A program made the position numbers and the translations under genes. From contig JANXVZ010000019.1 in assembly GCA_025351405.1 (NCBI GenBank), positions 19,929 through 83,928 on the forward strand: a stretch of 64,000 nt of DNA, written 5' to 3'. Every line of letters begins with the position of its first letter. The stretch's first letter is position 1. The notes below the pieces were generated by a model. That model searched no databases. It was not told the DNA's origin and saw only the letters and a program-made list of their open reading frames with translations. Shown in pieces: positions 47,956-58,007 of the stretch. The stretch comes from Sphingomonadales bacterium (lineage in GTDB: Bacteria; Pseudomonadota; Alphaproteobacteria; Sphingomonadales; Sphingomonadaceae).

Positions 47956-49019
47956 TGGCGACGTCTGCAGACCTGCTTGCCGGTTTGGCCGTGCCGGCGG
48001 TATTGGTGCAACCTGATGGCGTCCCGGTGCTGGCCAACCTTGCCGCGGAAATTTTCCTCAATGCCAGCCAGCCGGCGCTGGCGGAGCGGGGTTGGGCGGC
48101 GGCTTTTGGCCCGAACAGTCCTGTCGAAACGCTCGTCCAGCGCGCCCGCAACGAGGGCAATGGTTGCGCCGCATACGACATGGTATTGCATTTCAGCGGT
48201 GGGCGCACGGCGCGCGCCGACGTGCTGGTGGCGCCGGTGGGCGAACGGCCCGGCTGGTTGACGGTGGCGTTCCAGACTCGCTCCGTCGCCACGATGGTCG
48301 AGCGTCAGGTCCAGCAACAGGGGGCGGCGCGCTCGGCCGTGGGGGTCGCCGCGATGTTGGCGCATGAGATCAAGAACCCGCTTTCGGGCATCCGCGGCGC
48401 AGCGCAACTGCTCGCAGGCGTCAGCGGCGAGGATGACAAGCGCGAATTGACCGATCTGATCGTCGCCGAAGTCGACCGGATCGCCAAGCTGGTCGACCGC
48501 ATGGAAAGCTTTACCGACACGCGCACGTTGAAAATGCGCCCGGAAAACATCCATGAAGTCCTCGGCCACGTCCGCCGCCTCGCCGAACAGGGGTTTGCCC
48601 AGAACATCGAGATCCGCGAACGCTATGATCCATCGTTGCCGCCTATCGCGGGCAACCGCGACGCGCTGGTGCAAGTGTTCCTCAATTTGTTGAAGAATGC
48701 GGCGGAAGCTGCTGGTGACAAAGGCTCGATCAAGTTGACCACAGCCTATCGGCAGGGCTTGCGCGTGCGTCCTGCGGGGGGCGGGCCGGCGGTATCGTTG
48801 CCGCTGGAAGTTCGCATTATCGACAACGGCCCCGGCGTTCCCGACAATCTGGCGGACCATGTCTTCGAGCCGTTCGTGACATCGAAGCGCGGCGGCACTG
48901 GCCTGGGGCTGGCACTGGTCGCCAAGATCATCGCCGACCATGGCGGCCTTGTGGAATATGAACGCAGCGGCGACCCGGCGGAAACGGTCTTCCGGGTGCT
49001 GCTGCCGGTGGCAGGGTAA
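47955..49019 (+). CDS. ntrB: Nitrogen regulation sensor kinase NtrB
   Basis: NtrB (NRII) phosphorylates NtrC under nitrogen limitation and is normally controlled by PII. The 354-aa cytosolic kinase has an N-terminal PAS domain (about 10-115), the H-box with the phospho-His in MLAHEIKNPLSGIRGAAQ, and the ATP-binding N, G1 and G2 boxes (VFLNLLKNAAEAA, IDNGPGVPDNLA, GTGLGLALVAKI). It precedes ntrC by 6 bp. Confidence 0.95.
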   Translation: MATSADLLAGLAVPAVLVQPDGVPVLANLAAEIFLNASQPALAERGWAAAFGPNSPVETLVQRARNEGNGCAAYDMVLHFSGGRTARADVLVAPVGERPGWLTVAFQTRSVATMVERQVQQQGAARSAVGVAAMLAHEIKNPLSGIRGAAQLLAGVSGEDDKRELTDLIVAEVDRIAKLVDRMESFTDTRTLKMRPENIHEVLGHVRRLAEQGFAQNIEIRERYDPSLPPIAGNRDALVQVFLNLLKNAAEAAGDKGSIKLTTAYRQGLRVRPAGGGPAVSLPLEVRIIDNGPGVPDNLADHVFEPFVTSKRGGTGLGLALVAKIIADHGGLVEYERSGDPAETVFRVLLPVAG

Positions 49020-49025
49020 CGCACG

Positions 49026-50459
49026 ATGTCGGCCACCATAATCGTTGCGGATGATGACAGTGCAATCCGCACCGTCGTGCGCCAGGCGCTGACGCGGGCG
49101 GGCTACCAGGTCCGACTGACCGAAACGGCCGCCGGGCTCATCAAGCTGGTCGAAGAGGGGCGCGGCGACGTCGTCATTACCGATGTCATCCTGCCGGATG
49201 CCAATGGGCTTGATACCATTCCGCGTTTGCTGGCGTTGCGCCCCGGCTTGCGGGTCATCGTCATCAGCGCGCAGAATACCCTTTCGACAGCGGTCCGCGC
49301 CACCGAACAGGGTGCCTTCGACTATCTGCCAAAACCTTTCGATCTCAACGAATTGATCCGTTGTGTCGAGGCGGCGCTGGAAGGCCGTGTCGAGACCGAG
49401 GAGGCCGATTTCGGCGGTGACGAGGCACCGCTCATCGGCCGTTCGCCGGCAATGCAGGAAGTCTATCGCCTCATTGCCCGTGTCGTGCCCAACGACCTGA
49501 CGGTTATGATCCTTGGCGAAAGCGGCACCGGCAAGGAACTGGTGGCGCGCGCCATCCACGACATGGGAACCCGTGCGTCGCGGCCTTTCATGGCGATCAA
49601 CATGGCCGCCATCCCGCGTGAACTTATCGAAAGCGAGCTCTTCGGCCATGAACGCGGCGCCTTTACCGGGGCGCAGGCGCGTGCTGCAGGCAAGTTCGAG
49701 CAGGCGCAGGGCGGCACATTGTTTCTCGACGAAATCGGCGACATGCCGATCGAAGCGCAGACCCGCCTGCTACGCGTGCTCCAGACCGGCGAATTCACCA
49801 CGGTCGGCGGCACCCGCACCCAGCGTGCCGATGTCCGCATCGTTTCCGCCACCAACCAGGACCTGCGCGCGCTGACCGAGGCCGGCAAGTTCCGCGAGGA
49901 CCTGTTCTACCGCCTTAACGTCGTGCCGCTGCACCTGCCACCGCTGCGCGCGCGCGCCGAGGACGTGCCGGCGCTCGCCCGGCGCTTCCTTGAGGCGGCC
50001 GCGGCCGAAGGATTGCCGCGCAAAACGCTTGATGTCTCGGCCATCGATGCGCTGCGGGGCCACAGCTGGCCCGGCAATGTTCGCGAGCTCGAAAACCTCA
50101 TGCGCAGGCTGGCGGCGCTCGAACGGGGTGACACGATCGGCGCCACGGCTGTATTGGCCGGCTTGGGGCAGGGGTCTCGCCCGGCCGTGACCACCGCGGC
50201 AATGGAGCCGACAGGCCTCGCCGAAGCCGCCGCCCGCCATATCGAGCGGTATTTTGCCGAATTCGGCAACGGATTGCCGCCCGGCGACATGTACAATCGC
50301 ATCCTGGCCGAGGTGGAACGCCCTTTGCTCCGCGCCTGTCTCGAGGCCACCGGCGGCAACCAGTTGAAAGCAGCACGATTGCTCGGGATCAACCGCAATA
50401 CCTTGCGCAAGAAGCTGACCGATCTGGGGCTCGATGCCGGGGCGGCGCGGCGCCCGTGA
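49026..50459 (+). CDS. ntrC: Nitrogen regulation response regulator NtrC
   Basis: NtrC is a sigma-54 activator. The 477-aa protein has a receiver domain (phospho-Asp in [13 protein letters not shown]), an AAA+ domain (Walker [16 protein letters not shown], the sigma-54 loop ERGAFTGAQ, Walker [12 protein letters not shown]) and a C-terminal Fis-type helix-turn-helix ([20 protein letters not shown]). All functional motifs are intact. The distal ntrYX pair follows after 98 bp. Confidence 0.96.
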   Translation: MSATIIVADDDSAIRTVVRQALTRAGYQVRLTETAAGLIKLVEEGRGDVVITDVILPDANGLDTIPRLLALRPGLRVIVISAQNTLSTAVRATEQGAFDYLPKPFDLNELIRCVEAALEGRVETEEADFGGDEAPLIGRSPAMQEVYRLIARVVPNDLTVMILGESGTGKELVARAIHDMGTRASRPFMAINMAAIPRELIESELFGHERGAFTGAQARAAGKFEQAQGGTLFLDEIGDMPIEAQTRLLRVLQTGEFTTVGGTRTQRADVRIVSATNQDLRALTEAGKFREDLFYRLNVVPLHLPPLRARAEDVPALARRFLEAAAAEGLPRKTLDVSAIDALRGHSWPGNVRELENLMRRLAALERGDTIGATAVLAGLGQGSRPAVTTAAMEPTGLAEAAARHIERYFAEFGNGLPPGDMYNRILAEVERPLLRACLEATGGNQLKAARLLGINRNTLRKKLTDLGLDAGAARRP

Positions 50460-50557
50460 TCTTCGCGGCCACAGCTTGACGCGCCAGAACGCGGCATGTC
50501 GCAAGCGCGCAACGCCTGTGTTCCTTTAGCCACGGTTTTGCCGTAAGACACACGACA

Positions 50558-52861
50558 ATGTCAGGACCGCCTTCCCGAACCAAGCCCGAGCCGTTGCGCC
50601 AGCTACGTCGGCGCTTTAATCGCTGGGTATCACGGGTGGATTTGTACCCGCGCCTGGAGATCGCGGCGGTCGTGCTGACCATCGTGCTCGGCTCATCGAG
50701 CTATGCACTTTTGACCGGGGGTGCGGCGCCGGCCCGGGGCGTTTCGCCACCACTGGTGACTCTACTCCTTGTCGCCAACCTGCTGCCGGTGATGGTGCTG
50801 GTCGTGCTGATTGCGCGTCGTGTGGCGATCCTGCTGGCCAATCGCCGGCGCGGCATTGCAGGGGCGCAGCTCCACGTCCGCATGGTGGCATTGTTCGCCG
50901 CAATCGCGGCCGTGCCGACCGTTCTTGTGGTCATCTTTGCGTCGCTGCTGTTCCAGTTCGGGGTGCAGTTCTGGTTCTCTGACCGGGTGCGGACCGTGCT
51001 CGACGGCTCCAACCAGGTCGCGCAGGCCTATGTCGAGGAAAACCGCCAGCGCGTTGCCGACGATATCCTGGCGACCGCCACGGACGTCAACAACTACGCC
51101 CGGGACTTTGGCGTCGGTACGCCGCTTTATGCCAAGGGGCTGCAATTCCAGGTGGCGGCGCGCAATCTCAGCGAGGCGGCGGTGTTCACCCGCTTGCCGG
51201 ACGGTCGCTTGCAGCTGCTGGCCAGCACCGGCCTTGCCGCCGCGGCCGTGCCTTCGCGCCTGGGCGGTGTCGATATCGCCGCCGCAGCATCGGGCACGGC
51301 AATCATCGCGGCAAAGGGTGGCGACCGCATCGAGGCTGTCCTCAAGATCGATCGTGACAACAACCGCTATCTTTATGTCAGCCGCAAGGTCGATCCTGCC
51401 GTGCTTGCTCGCGCCGCCAGGGCCGCGGATGCATTGGGCGAATATCGCTCGCTGATCGAACGGTCACGCATCATGCAGTTGCGCTTCAACCTGGTGTTGA
51501 TGGCTGTATCGTTGCTGACCCTGGCAGTGGCGATCTGGTTCGCGCTGTGGCTGGCAAACCGGCTTGTCGCGCCGATCGCGCAATTGGCGCTGGCGGCGGA
51601 GCGGGTGGGGGCAGGCGACCTTGATGCCCGGGTCTCGCTAAGGGGCGCGCCCGACGAAATCGGCACGTTGTCGCGCGCCTTCAACCGCATGACGACGCAG
51701 TTGAAATCGCAACAGACGGCGCTGATCGGTGCCAACCAGCAGCTCGATCGCCGGCGCCAGTTCACCGAAGCGGTGTTGTCCGGCGTTTCGGCCGGGGTGT
51801 TGTCGATCGACGCCGGCGGAAATATCCGCCACGCCAACCGTTCAGCGGCGCAACTGCTCGAAACGCCGGAGACCGTGCTCGCCGGCCAACGGCTGAGCGC
51901 CGCGGTGCCCGAGCTCGCCGAATTGCTCGACATGGCGCGCGAAACCGGCGCTGCGTCCGGGGAAGTGCAGATCGTCCGGGATGCCGAGACCCAGACGCTG
52001 TCGGTGCGCATCGCCGCCGAACGTGTGACTGGCGGCGGCTATGTCCTGACATTCGATGATATTTCGGCACAACTTGCCGACCAGCGGCGCGCAGCCTGGG
52101 CGGACGTGGCCCGGCGCATCGCCCATGAGATCAAGAACCCGCTGACTCCGATCCAGCTCGCCGCCGAGCGTCTGCAACGCAAGTTCGGCCGCCAAATATC
52201 GGAGGATGCCAACACCTTTTCCGATTTGACCAATACCATTGTTCGCCAGGTCGGCGACCTGAGGCGAATGGTTGATGAGTTTTCTGCCTTTGCAAGGCTG
52301 CCCAAGCCGGTATTCGAGCTTGAGAATATCGAGGAAATCGTGCGCCAGGCGCTGGTTTTGCAGGAAGTCGCCTTCCCGGCAATCCGGTTCAACCTGATCG
52401 GGACGACGGCGACGCCATTGCCATGCGACCGCCAGCAGGTTGCACGCGCGCTGACCAATCTCATCAAGAATGCTGGCGAATCTGTCACCGCGCGGATCGA
52501 GCGCGAGAGCGCGGCTGGCCAGCTCAGCGCCGAAGGATTGATCGATATCCATGTTGTCGACGGTGCCGATGCCGTGACGGTGACGATAACCGACAACGGC
52601 ATCGGCCTGCCGCGTGAGAGCCGCGACCGCTTGACCGAACCCTATATGACGACGCGGGCACGGGGCACCGGGCTTGGGCTGGCCATCGTCAAGAAGATCA
52701 TCGAGGACCATGGCGGGACGCTGGAACTGGGTGACGCAGGTGTCGCCAACGCTGCGGGGTGCTTCCTGGGCGCCTATGCCAAGGCGCGCTTCAGCCGCGC
52801 CATTTCGACGAATTTGACCGAAAGCGACCCTCCAATGCAAACCATGCGGATGACCGGCTAG
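50558..52861 (+). CDS. ntrY: Sensor histidine kinase NtrY
   Basis: NtrY is a membrane kinase partnering NtrX, linked in alphaproteobacteria to nitrogen, redox and envelope responses. In 767 aa, three helices open the protein (AAVVLTIVLGSSSYALL, LVTLLLVANLLPVMVLVVLI, LFAAIAAVPTVLVVIFASLL), then a periplasmic sensor of about 150 aa, a fourth helix (VLMAVSLLTLAVAIWFALWL), HAMP, PAS, the H-box RRIAHEIKNPLTPIQLAAE and a GTGLGLAIVKKIIEDHGG ATP site. Its TAG directly abuts the ntrX ATG. Confidence 0.95.
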   Translation: MSGPPSRTKPEPLRQLRRRFNRWVSRVDLYPRLEIAAVVLTIVLGSSSYALLTGGAAPARGVSPPLVTLLLVANLLPVMVLVVLIARRVAILLANRRRGIAGAQLHVRMVALFAAIAAVPTVLVVIFASLLFQFGVQFWFSDRVRTVLDGSNQVAQAYVEENRQRVADDILATATDVNNYARDFGVGTPLYAKGLQFQVAARNLSEAAVFTRLPDGRLQLLASTGLAAAAVPSRLGGVDIAAAASGTAIIAAKGGDRIEAVLKIDRDNNRYLYVSRKVDPAVLARAARAADALGEYRSLIERSRIMQLRFNLVLMAVSLLTLAVAIWFALWLANRLVAPIAQLALAAERVGAGDLDARVSLRGAPDEIGTLSRAFNRMTTQLKSQQTALIGANQQLDRRRQFTEAVLSGVSAGVLSIDAGGNIRHANRSAAQLLETPETVLAGQRLSAAVPELAELLDMARETGAASGEVQIVRDAETQTLSVRIAAERVTGGGYVLTFDDISAQLADQRRAAWADVARRIAHEIKNPLTPIQLAAERLQRKFGRQISEDANTFSDLTNTIVRQVGDLRRMVDEFSAFARLPKPVFELENIEEIVRQALVLQEVAFPAIRFNLIGTTATPLPCDRQQVARALTNLIKNAGESVTARIERESAAGQLSAEGLIDIHVVDGADAVTVTITDNGIGLPRESRDRLTEPYMTTRARGTGLGLAIVKKIIEDHGGTLELGDAGVANAAGCFLGAYAKARFSRAISTNLTESDPPMQTMRMTG

Positions 52862-54262
52862 ATGGCCCTAGATATCCTGATTGTCGACGACGAAGCCGAT
52901 ATCCGAGACCTGATTGCCGGGGTGCTTGGCGATGAAGGCTATGGAACGCGCGTAGCAGGCGACAGTGACGGCGCGCTCGCTGCCATCGCTGAACGTCGGC
53001 CCTCACTGATTGTTCTCGATGTATGGCTGCAAGGCTCCCGGCTTGACGGGATCGAACTGCTCGACGAGATCAAGCGGCGCGACCCGACCCTGCCGGTGGT
53101 GGTGATTTCAGGCCATGGCAATATTGAAACCGCTGTCGCCGCAATCAAGCGCGGCGCCTATGACTTCATCGAGAAACCTTTTCAAGCCGAACAGTTGCTG
53201 CTGGTTGTTCGCAGGGCAACCGAGACTGAGCGCCTGAAGCGCGAGTTCGAAGCGCTGAAGGAACGGGTGGGTTATGACACCGAGTTGACCGGGTCGTCGC
53301 CGCAGATCAACGCCGTGCGGGCCACGCTGAAGCGTGTGGCAGCCACAGGCTCGAGGGTGCTTATCACGGGCGCCGCGGGGTCGGGCAAGGAGGTTGCCGC
53401 CAGGCTTCTGCACCAATGGTCGCCGCGGGCAGCGGCACCCTTTGTGGTGGTCAGCGCTGCGCGGATGACGCCGGAAACCGTCGAGGAAGCGCTGTTCGGC
53501 GTGGAGGAGGGTGGCCACCTCGAAAGGGCGGGGCTGTTCGAGCAGGCGCACGGCGGCACGCTTTTTCTCGACGATGTCGCCGATATGCCGATGCCGACCC
53601 AGGCCAAGGTGCTGCGGGTGCTGACCGAGCAGATATTCCAGCGGGTCGGAGGCGCGCGCTGGGTGCGGGTCGATGTGCGTGTGATCAGTGCGACGTCGCG
53701 CGACCTGGTAGCCGAAATCGCCGCGGGGCGTTTTCGCGAGGATCTCTACTATCGCCTCAATGTCGTCCCGGTGCGCTTGCCCTCGCTGTCCGAACGCCGC
53801 GAGGATGTGGCCGAGCTGGTCCAGTATTTCCTCGCCCGCTATGCTGCCGAGCGCCGGGTAGCGACACCGGCGCTGAGCGATGATGCGGTTGCGGCTCTGC
53901 AGACCTATGATTGGCCGGGCAATGTTCGCCAGCTACGCAATGTCGTCGAACGCACGTTGATCCTCACGCCCGCCGAACGGATCGGCATGATCGACATCGA
54001 TATGTTGCCGCCCGAACTGACCGCGGAGCCGGCGCGCCTGGTGCCCAACCAGGCGGTGCGGTCGATCATGGGGACGCCGTTGCGCGAAGCCCGCGAAGCC
54101 TTTGAGCGCGAGTATCTGCGTGCCCAGATCAGGCGGTTTTCCGGGAACATCTCTCGCACCGCGGCCTTTATCGGGATGGAGCGGTCGGCGCTGCACCGCA
54201 AACTCAAGGCCCTGGGCTTGAGCGATGACCCCGGTGAAACCAGCGAGGACGATGCTTCCTGA
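52862..54262 (+). CDS. ntrX: Response regulator NtrX (AAA+, no GAFTGA)
   Basis: NtrX has a receiver domain (LIVLDVWLQGSRLDG), an AAA+ domain and a Fis-type HTH (NISRTAAFIGMERSALHRKL). The Walker A is TGAAGSGKEVAARLL and Walker B TLFLDDVADMP. The loop where sigma-54 activators carry GAFTGA reads EEGGHLERAGL instead. As reported for other NtrX proteins, it therefore probably acts at sigma-70 promoters or as a repressor rather than as a classic sigma-54 activator. It is 466 aa and starts right at the ntrY stop. Confidence 0.94.
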   Translation: MALDILIVDDEADIRDLIAGVLGDEGYGTRVAGDSDGALAAIAERRPSLIVLDVWLQGSRLDGIELLDEIKRRDPTLPVVVISGHGNIETAVAAIKRGAYDFIEKPFQAEQLLLVVRRATETERLKREFEALKERVGYDTELTGSSPQINAVRATLKRVAATGSRVLITGAAGSGKEVAARLLHQWSPRAAAPFVVVSAARMTPETVEEALFGVEEGGHLERAGLFEQAHGGTLFLDDVADMPMPTQAKVLRVLTEQIFQRVGGARWVRVDVRVISATSRDLVAEIAAGRFREDLYYRLNVVPVRLPSLSERREDVAELVQYFLARYAAERRVATPALSDDAVAALQTYDWPGNVRQLRNVVERTLILTPAERIGMIDIDMLPPELTAEPARLVPNQAVRSIMGTPLREAREAFEREYLRAQIRRFSGNISRTAAFIGMERSALHRKLKALGLSDDPGETSEDDAS

Positions 54263-54285
54263 TTGCTGTCGGGCGCGAGGGGCCA

Positions 54286-54314
54286 TTGAGAAGTCCGGCG
54301 AGCCGCACTATTCT
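54286..54314 (+). promoter_or_regulatory. Likely sigma-70-type promoter of hfq-hflX
   Basis: TTGAGA (54286-54291), 17 bp, TATTCT (54309-54314). The predicted start near 54321 gives an hfq leader of about 90 nt. It is the best promoter match in the ntrX-hfq gap. Confidence 0.45.
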
Positions 54315-54409
54315 ATCCATGTTGCACTGCGATGGTGTAACGGCTGACGCCGGGCAACGTGGCGATCGCGACAACAAAGTCGCCAACAAGATCGGAAAAG
54401 TGTGTAACC

Positions 54410-54664
54410 ATGGCCGACAAACCCAACAACTTGCAGGATATTTTCCTCAACACGGTCCGCAAGACCAAAACGCCGGTAACGATGTTCCTGGTCAATGGCG
54501 TCAAACTGCAGGGCGTCATTACCTGGTTCGACAATTTCTCGGTGCTGCTGCGCCGCGATGGCCACAGCCAACTGGTGTACAAGCACGCGATTTCCACGGT
54601 GATGCCGGCGAGCCCGGTGCAGCTTTTCGAGGCCGAAAAGCTTGATGAAGGCGAAGATGATTGA
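54410..54664 (+). CDS. hfq: RNA chaperone Hfq
   Basis: Hfq is a hexameric Sm-like ring that pairs small RNAs with targets. The 84-aa protein has both Sm motifs: [20 protein letters not shown]...[20 protein letters not shown] and the [10 protein letters not shown] block with the uridine-binding KH. The alphaproteobacterial C-terminus is short and acidic. The frame is open upstream, but ATG 54410 starts the conserved sequence. The stop overlaps the hflX start. Confidence 0.98.
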   Translation: MADKPNNLQDIFLNTVRKTKTPVTMFLVNGVKLQGVITWFDNFSVLLRRDGHSQLVYKHAISTVMPASPVQLFEAEKLDEGEDD

Positions 54665-56049
54665 GTGATATGACCGGCCCGGAAGACGATGTCGCCGATG
54701 ACTTCAACGCCGATATCGTCGTTACAGATGATCCCCGGCCAGATCGGCCGGCAGCGGGTTGGGATGATGGCCGGGGGGTGCGCTTCGGCGCCCCCGCGGT
54801 TGTCGTGCTGCCCTATAACGAGAGCAAATCCGCCCGGAACGTGATGCGGTCGCCCGAGGCGCGGTTGGCGGAAGCCGAAGGACTGGCACGCGCCATCGCG
54901 CTCGATGTGGTCTATTCCGAGGTCATAAAGCTGCGTGTCACCAGCGCATCGACGCTGTTCGGCAAGGGCCAGATCGCACGGTTGGCGGCAGCCGTGGCGG
55001 CGCATGATGCGGAAATCGTCATCATCGACGGTGCCGTCTCGCCCATCCAGCAACGCAACCTTGAAAAGACGTTGAAAGCCAAGGTCATCGACCGCACCGG
55101 GCTTATTCTCGAAATTTTCGGTGAACGTGCCTCGACACGGGAAGGCACTCTCCAAGTCGAACTGGCCCATCTGCAGTACCAGGCGAGCCGGCTGGTGCGG
55201 TCCTGGACTCATCTCGAGCGCCAGCGCGGCGGCTTCGGCTTCATGGGCGGCCCGGGTGAAAGCCAGATCGAGGCCGACAGGCGCCTTATCAAGGATCGAA
55301 TCGTCCGCCTGAAAAAGGAACTGGAGGATGTGCGCCGCACCCGCGGCCTGCATCGGCGCCAGCGCCAGAAGGCGCCCTGGCCGGTGGTGGCGCTTGTCGG
55401 CTACACCAACGCCGGAAAGTCGACGCTTTTCAATCGTTTGACAGGGGCCGAGGTTCGCGCCGAGGACCTGTTGTTCGCCACGCTCGACCCGACGATGCGC
55501 GCCATAAAGCTGCCGGGTTATGACAAGGTCGTCGTATCCGACACGGTCGGTTTTGTCTCGGATCTGCCGACGCAGTTGGTGGCCGCCTTCCGCGCCACGC
55601 TGGAGGAGGTGGTCGAGGCCGATCTCATCATCCATGTCCGGGACATTTCGCACCCGGACAGCGATGCGCAGGCCGCCGACGTGATGGCGGTGCTGACGGG
55701 ACTTGGCCTTGCCGATGAACTCAAACGCGTTCCGCTATTGACCGTGTTCAACAAGATCGATGCGCTTGATGAAGACGAGCGCGCTGCCGTCATCCAGCGG
55801 GCCGGTGAAGATGCCATTGCCGTGTCGGCGTTGACGGGGGAGGGGCTCGACGCCCTGCGCGCCCAGACCGCTATCCTGCTGCGGTCGGGCAGCCATGTTC
55901 ACGATATTCACCTGGGGGCCGGCGAGGGCCGCCGCATGGCCTGGCTTTACGATCATGGGGAAGTCGTCGGGCGTTTGGACGATGAAGCCGGAATGACGCT
56001 TCAGGTGCGGTTGAGCGACACCGACCGGGCAAGGTTCGCCGCGCTTTAG
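54661..56049 (+). CDS. hflX: Ribosome-associated GTPase HflX
   Basis: HflX splits stalled ribosomes, especially after heat stress. The 462-aa product has the glycine-rich HflX N-domain ([34 protein letters not shown]), [15 protein letters not shown], and the G domain with G1 [28 protein letters not shown] and FNKID. The start is TTG 54661, overlapping the hfq stop, or ATG 54670. hfq-hflX is a conserved pair. Confidence 0.95.
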   Translation: MSDMTGPEDDVADDFNADIVVTDDPRPDRPAAGWDDGRGVRFGAPAVVVLPYNESKSARNVMRSPEARLAEAEGLARAIALDVVYSEVIKLRVTSASTLFGKGQIARLAAAVAAHDAEIVIIDGAVSPIQQRNLEKTLKAKVIDRTGLILEIFGERASTREGTLQVELAHLQYQASRLVRSWTHLERQRGGFGFMGGPGESQIEADRRLIKDRIVRLKKELEDVRRTRGLHRRQRQKAPWPVVALVGYTNAGKSTLFNRLTGAEVRAEDLLFATLDPTMRAIKLPGYDKVVVSDTVGFVSDLPTQLVAAFRATLEEVVEADLIIHVRDISHPDSDAQAADVMAVLTGLGLADELKRVPLLTVFNKIDALDEDERAAVIQRAGEDAIAVSALTGEGLDALRAQTAILLRSGSHVHDIHLGAGEGRRMAWLYDHGEVVGRLDDEAGMTLQVRLSDTDRARFAAL

Positions 56050-57029
56050 CTGGACGCCGCCAGCAGTTGTTCCGAGCCGGCGAGCGCTGCGGCGCGCAAG
56101 GCGCCAGCGCGGAAAAGCCGGTGTGCGGTCGCATTGTCCCCGGCCGCTGCGGCGGCGGCGGCCGGGGCAATATGATCGGCGTGAAGCAGACGATAAATCG
56201 CCATTCGATCGGGACGCCGGTCGATCGCGGCAACGATACCGGGGGCGGTGGCATAATATTCGGCGACTTCGCGGGCGCCGCCGGGGGTCGCGAGCAGCAC
56301 CTCGTCACGGAATGCCCGCAGGCTTTCGAGTTCGTCGCAGTCGTCGGCAAGCCCCATCGCCCCGCAAGTGGCCGTGGTGATATAGCATTGCACGCAACAG
56401 CCGGTGGCCTCGCCCGCCGCATTGGCGACGGATAGCGCCATGTAGCGATTGCCGGGATCCGACGCGGCGGTGAACGCTTCGCGTGGCCCGTCGGTTACCG
56501 ATGGTGCGCCGTAGGGAATGGTGCCGCGGCGCCTTTGCAACAGTTCTGCCATTTCCGCCGGCACGTCGAGCTGATAATCGGTGTAGCGGAACCCGCCGGC
56601 GATCCGTTCGGCAATCAGCCAGTGAGCGGCGCTGGCCTGGCCTGCGAATATGCCCCACTGCATGACCAGCACGACGAAACGCGTACCGATGGCGAGCTGG
56701 TTCATCCGGTCGACCAGGTTGCCGAGGGTGAGCGGGTTGGTCGTGTCCGAAATCGCGTTTACATTGAGGCCGTGGTGGCTGGTCAGCCAGTGCTGCACCC
56801 CCGAAACTTGCGCCGGAAGTGTTTCCCGACCCATATTGCTGCGCGCGATGTTCAATTTCTGCGTGGCATATTCGAGGAAAATATCCTCCGCGCTCAATCT
56901 GCCCCCGGTCAATTCTGCCTGGACAAGCTTGCGCTCGGTCTCGGCGGTCGAGCCGACCAGCCCCGCGACACAGCATAGCGCACAGTTGGCCATTGCATCT
57001 TCACGGTCCGGGGCATCATTTACGGGCAC
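56046..57029 (-). CDS. Unrecognised protein: papain-like N-terminus, CFI-box-like C-terminus
   Basis: The function is unknown; 327 aa, no signal peptide or helix. The N-terminus MANCALCCVAGLVGS looks like the catalytic-Cys helix of papain-fold (Tox-PL-like) cysteine peptidases, and about 130 residues later QASAAHWLIAERIAGGF, followed by YTDYQLD, could supply the His and Asp. After a linker, residues 228-300 resemble the CFI-box C-terminal domain (QCYITTATCGAMG, DDCDELESLRAFRDEVL, EYYATAPGIVAAID), a Cys-rich module of unknown role at the ends of many bacterial proteins. It converges on hflX with a 4-bp overlap and is 28 bp downstream of mazG. The start may be 56993 (MANCAL). Confidence 0.5.
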   Translation of the reverse strand: MPVNDAPDREDAMANCALCCVAGLVGSTAETERKLVQAELTGGRLSAEDIFLEYATQKLNIARSNMGRETLPAQVSGVQHWLTSHHGLNVNAISDTTNPLTLGNLVDRMNQLAIGTRFVVLVMQWGIFAGQASAAHWLIAERIAGGFRYTDYQLDVPAEMAELLQRRRGTIPYGAPSVTDGPREAFTAASDPGNRYMALSVANAAGEATGCCVQCYITTATCGAMGLADDCDELESLRAFRDEVLLATPGGAREVAEYYATAPGIVAAIDRRPDRMAIYRLLHADHIAPAAAAAAAGDNATAHRLFRAGALRAAALAGSEQLLAASS

Positions 57030-57056
57030 GATCTTGCTCCCAACGTCGCGAAGATA

Positions 57057-57902
57057 TTACGGCAGTGTATCGTCGTCGGCAAAGGGCGGCAATACAGTTG
57101 CAGTCTGTTTTTCCGACGCTTTTACGCGTTGCCAAAGGACGTCTTGCGCATCGAGCGACAGCGCCGCGAACGACTTGCCGGCCAGTGCTTCCATTGCCCT
57201 GAACCGCCTTTCGAACTTGGCGTTTCCGGCACGCAACGCGTCTTCGGCGTCGATGCCTTCGCGGCGCAACAGGTTGACGACGACAAACAACAGATCGCCG
57301 GCCTCCTCATGGCGGTGCTCGGCGCTGGTCGCGGTGTCGAATTCGCCGAGCTCCTCGTCGACCTTGGCGCGAACCCCGGCGATGTCGGGCCAATCGAAGC
57401 CAACCCGCGCCGCCCGGCTTTGCAGCTTTTCGGCGCGCATCAGTGCGGGCAGGGCGGTGGCAACACCATCGAGCGCCGAGGTCGAGGCTTGTAACGTCCC
57501 GGCTGCGGCGCGCTCAGCCGCCTTGATTGCTTCCCAATCGGCCTTTTGCGCAACGGCATCGGCGGCGCGTGTGGCTTCGCCGAATATATGCGGATGCCGG
57601 CGTTCCATCTTGTCGCAAATCGCCGCGACAACGTCGTCAAGACGGAAATGGCCGGCCTCCTCGGCGAGGCGCGAATGAAAGACGACCTGGAACAGCAGAT
57701 CGCCGAGCTCGGCCTTCAACTCCGCCATATCACCAACGGCTATCGCATCGGCGACTTCATAGGCTTCTTCGATCGTATACGGCGCGATGGTGGCGAAATT
57801 CTGCACCAGGTCCCAGGGGCAACCGTCATCGGGGTGACGCAAGCGCGCCATGATAGCCTTCAGCCTGTCGAGCGATTGGGGAAGCGAAGCTGGGGCGTGC
57901 AT
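57057..57902 (-). CDS. mazG: Nucleoside triphosphate pyrophosphohydrolase MazG
   Basis: MazG hydrolyses (d)NTPs to monophosphates, cleaning aberrant nucleotides and influencing ppGpp. The 281-aa protein has two MazG domains. The first carries the metal site in TIEEAYEVADAI and ELKAELGDLLFQVVFHSRLAEE, and the second a similar HRHEEAGDLLFVVVNLLRR. CPWDLVQ near the start is conserved. It is followed 28 bp later by the papain-like gene on the same strand. Confidence 0.95.
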   Translation of the reverse strand: MHAPASLPQSLDRLKAIMARLRHPDDGCPWDLVQNFATIAPYTIEEAYEVADAIAVGDMAELKAELGDLLFQVVFHSRLAEEAGHFRLDDVVAAICDKMERRHPHIFGEATRAADAVAQKADWEAIKAAERAAAGTLQASTSALDGVATALPALMRAEKLQSRAARVGFDWPDIAGVRAKVDEELGEFDTATSAEHRHEEAGDLLFVVVNLLRREGIDAEDALRAGNAKFERRFRAMEALAGKSFAALSLDAQDVLWQRVKASEKQTATVLPPFADDDTLP

Positions 57903-58007
57903 CGAATGCGACTAGCGTGCCAGTGGTTTGTCGTCACCCCGGATATGTGCGGATGCAATTAACCAAGGTCGTTTCCCTGCCGTCCACGCTGCAGTGACCG
58001 CCCGCTT

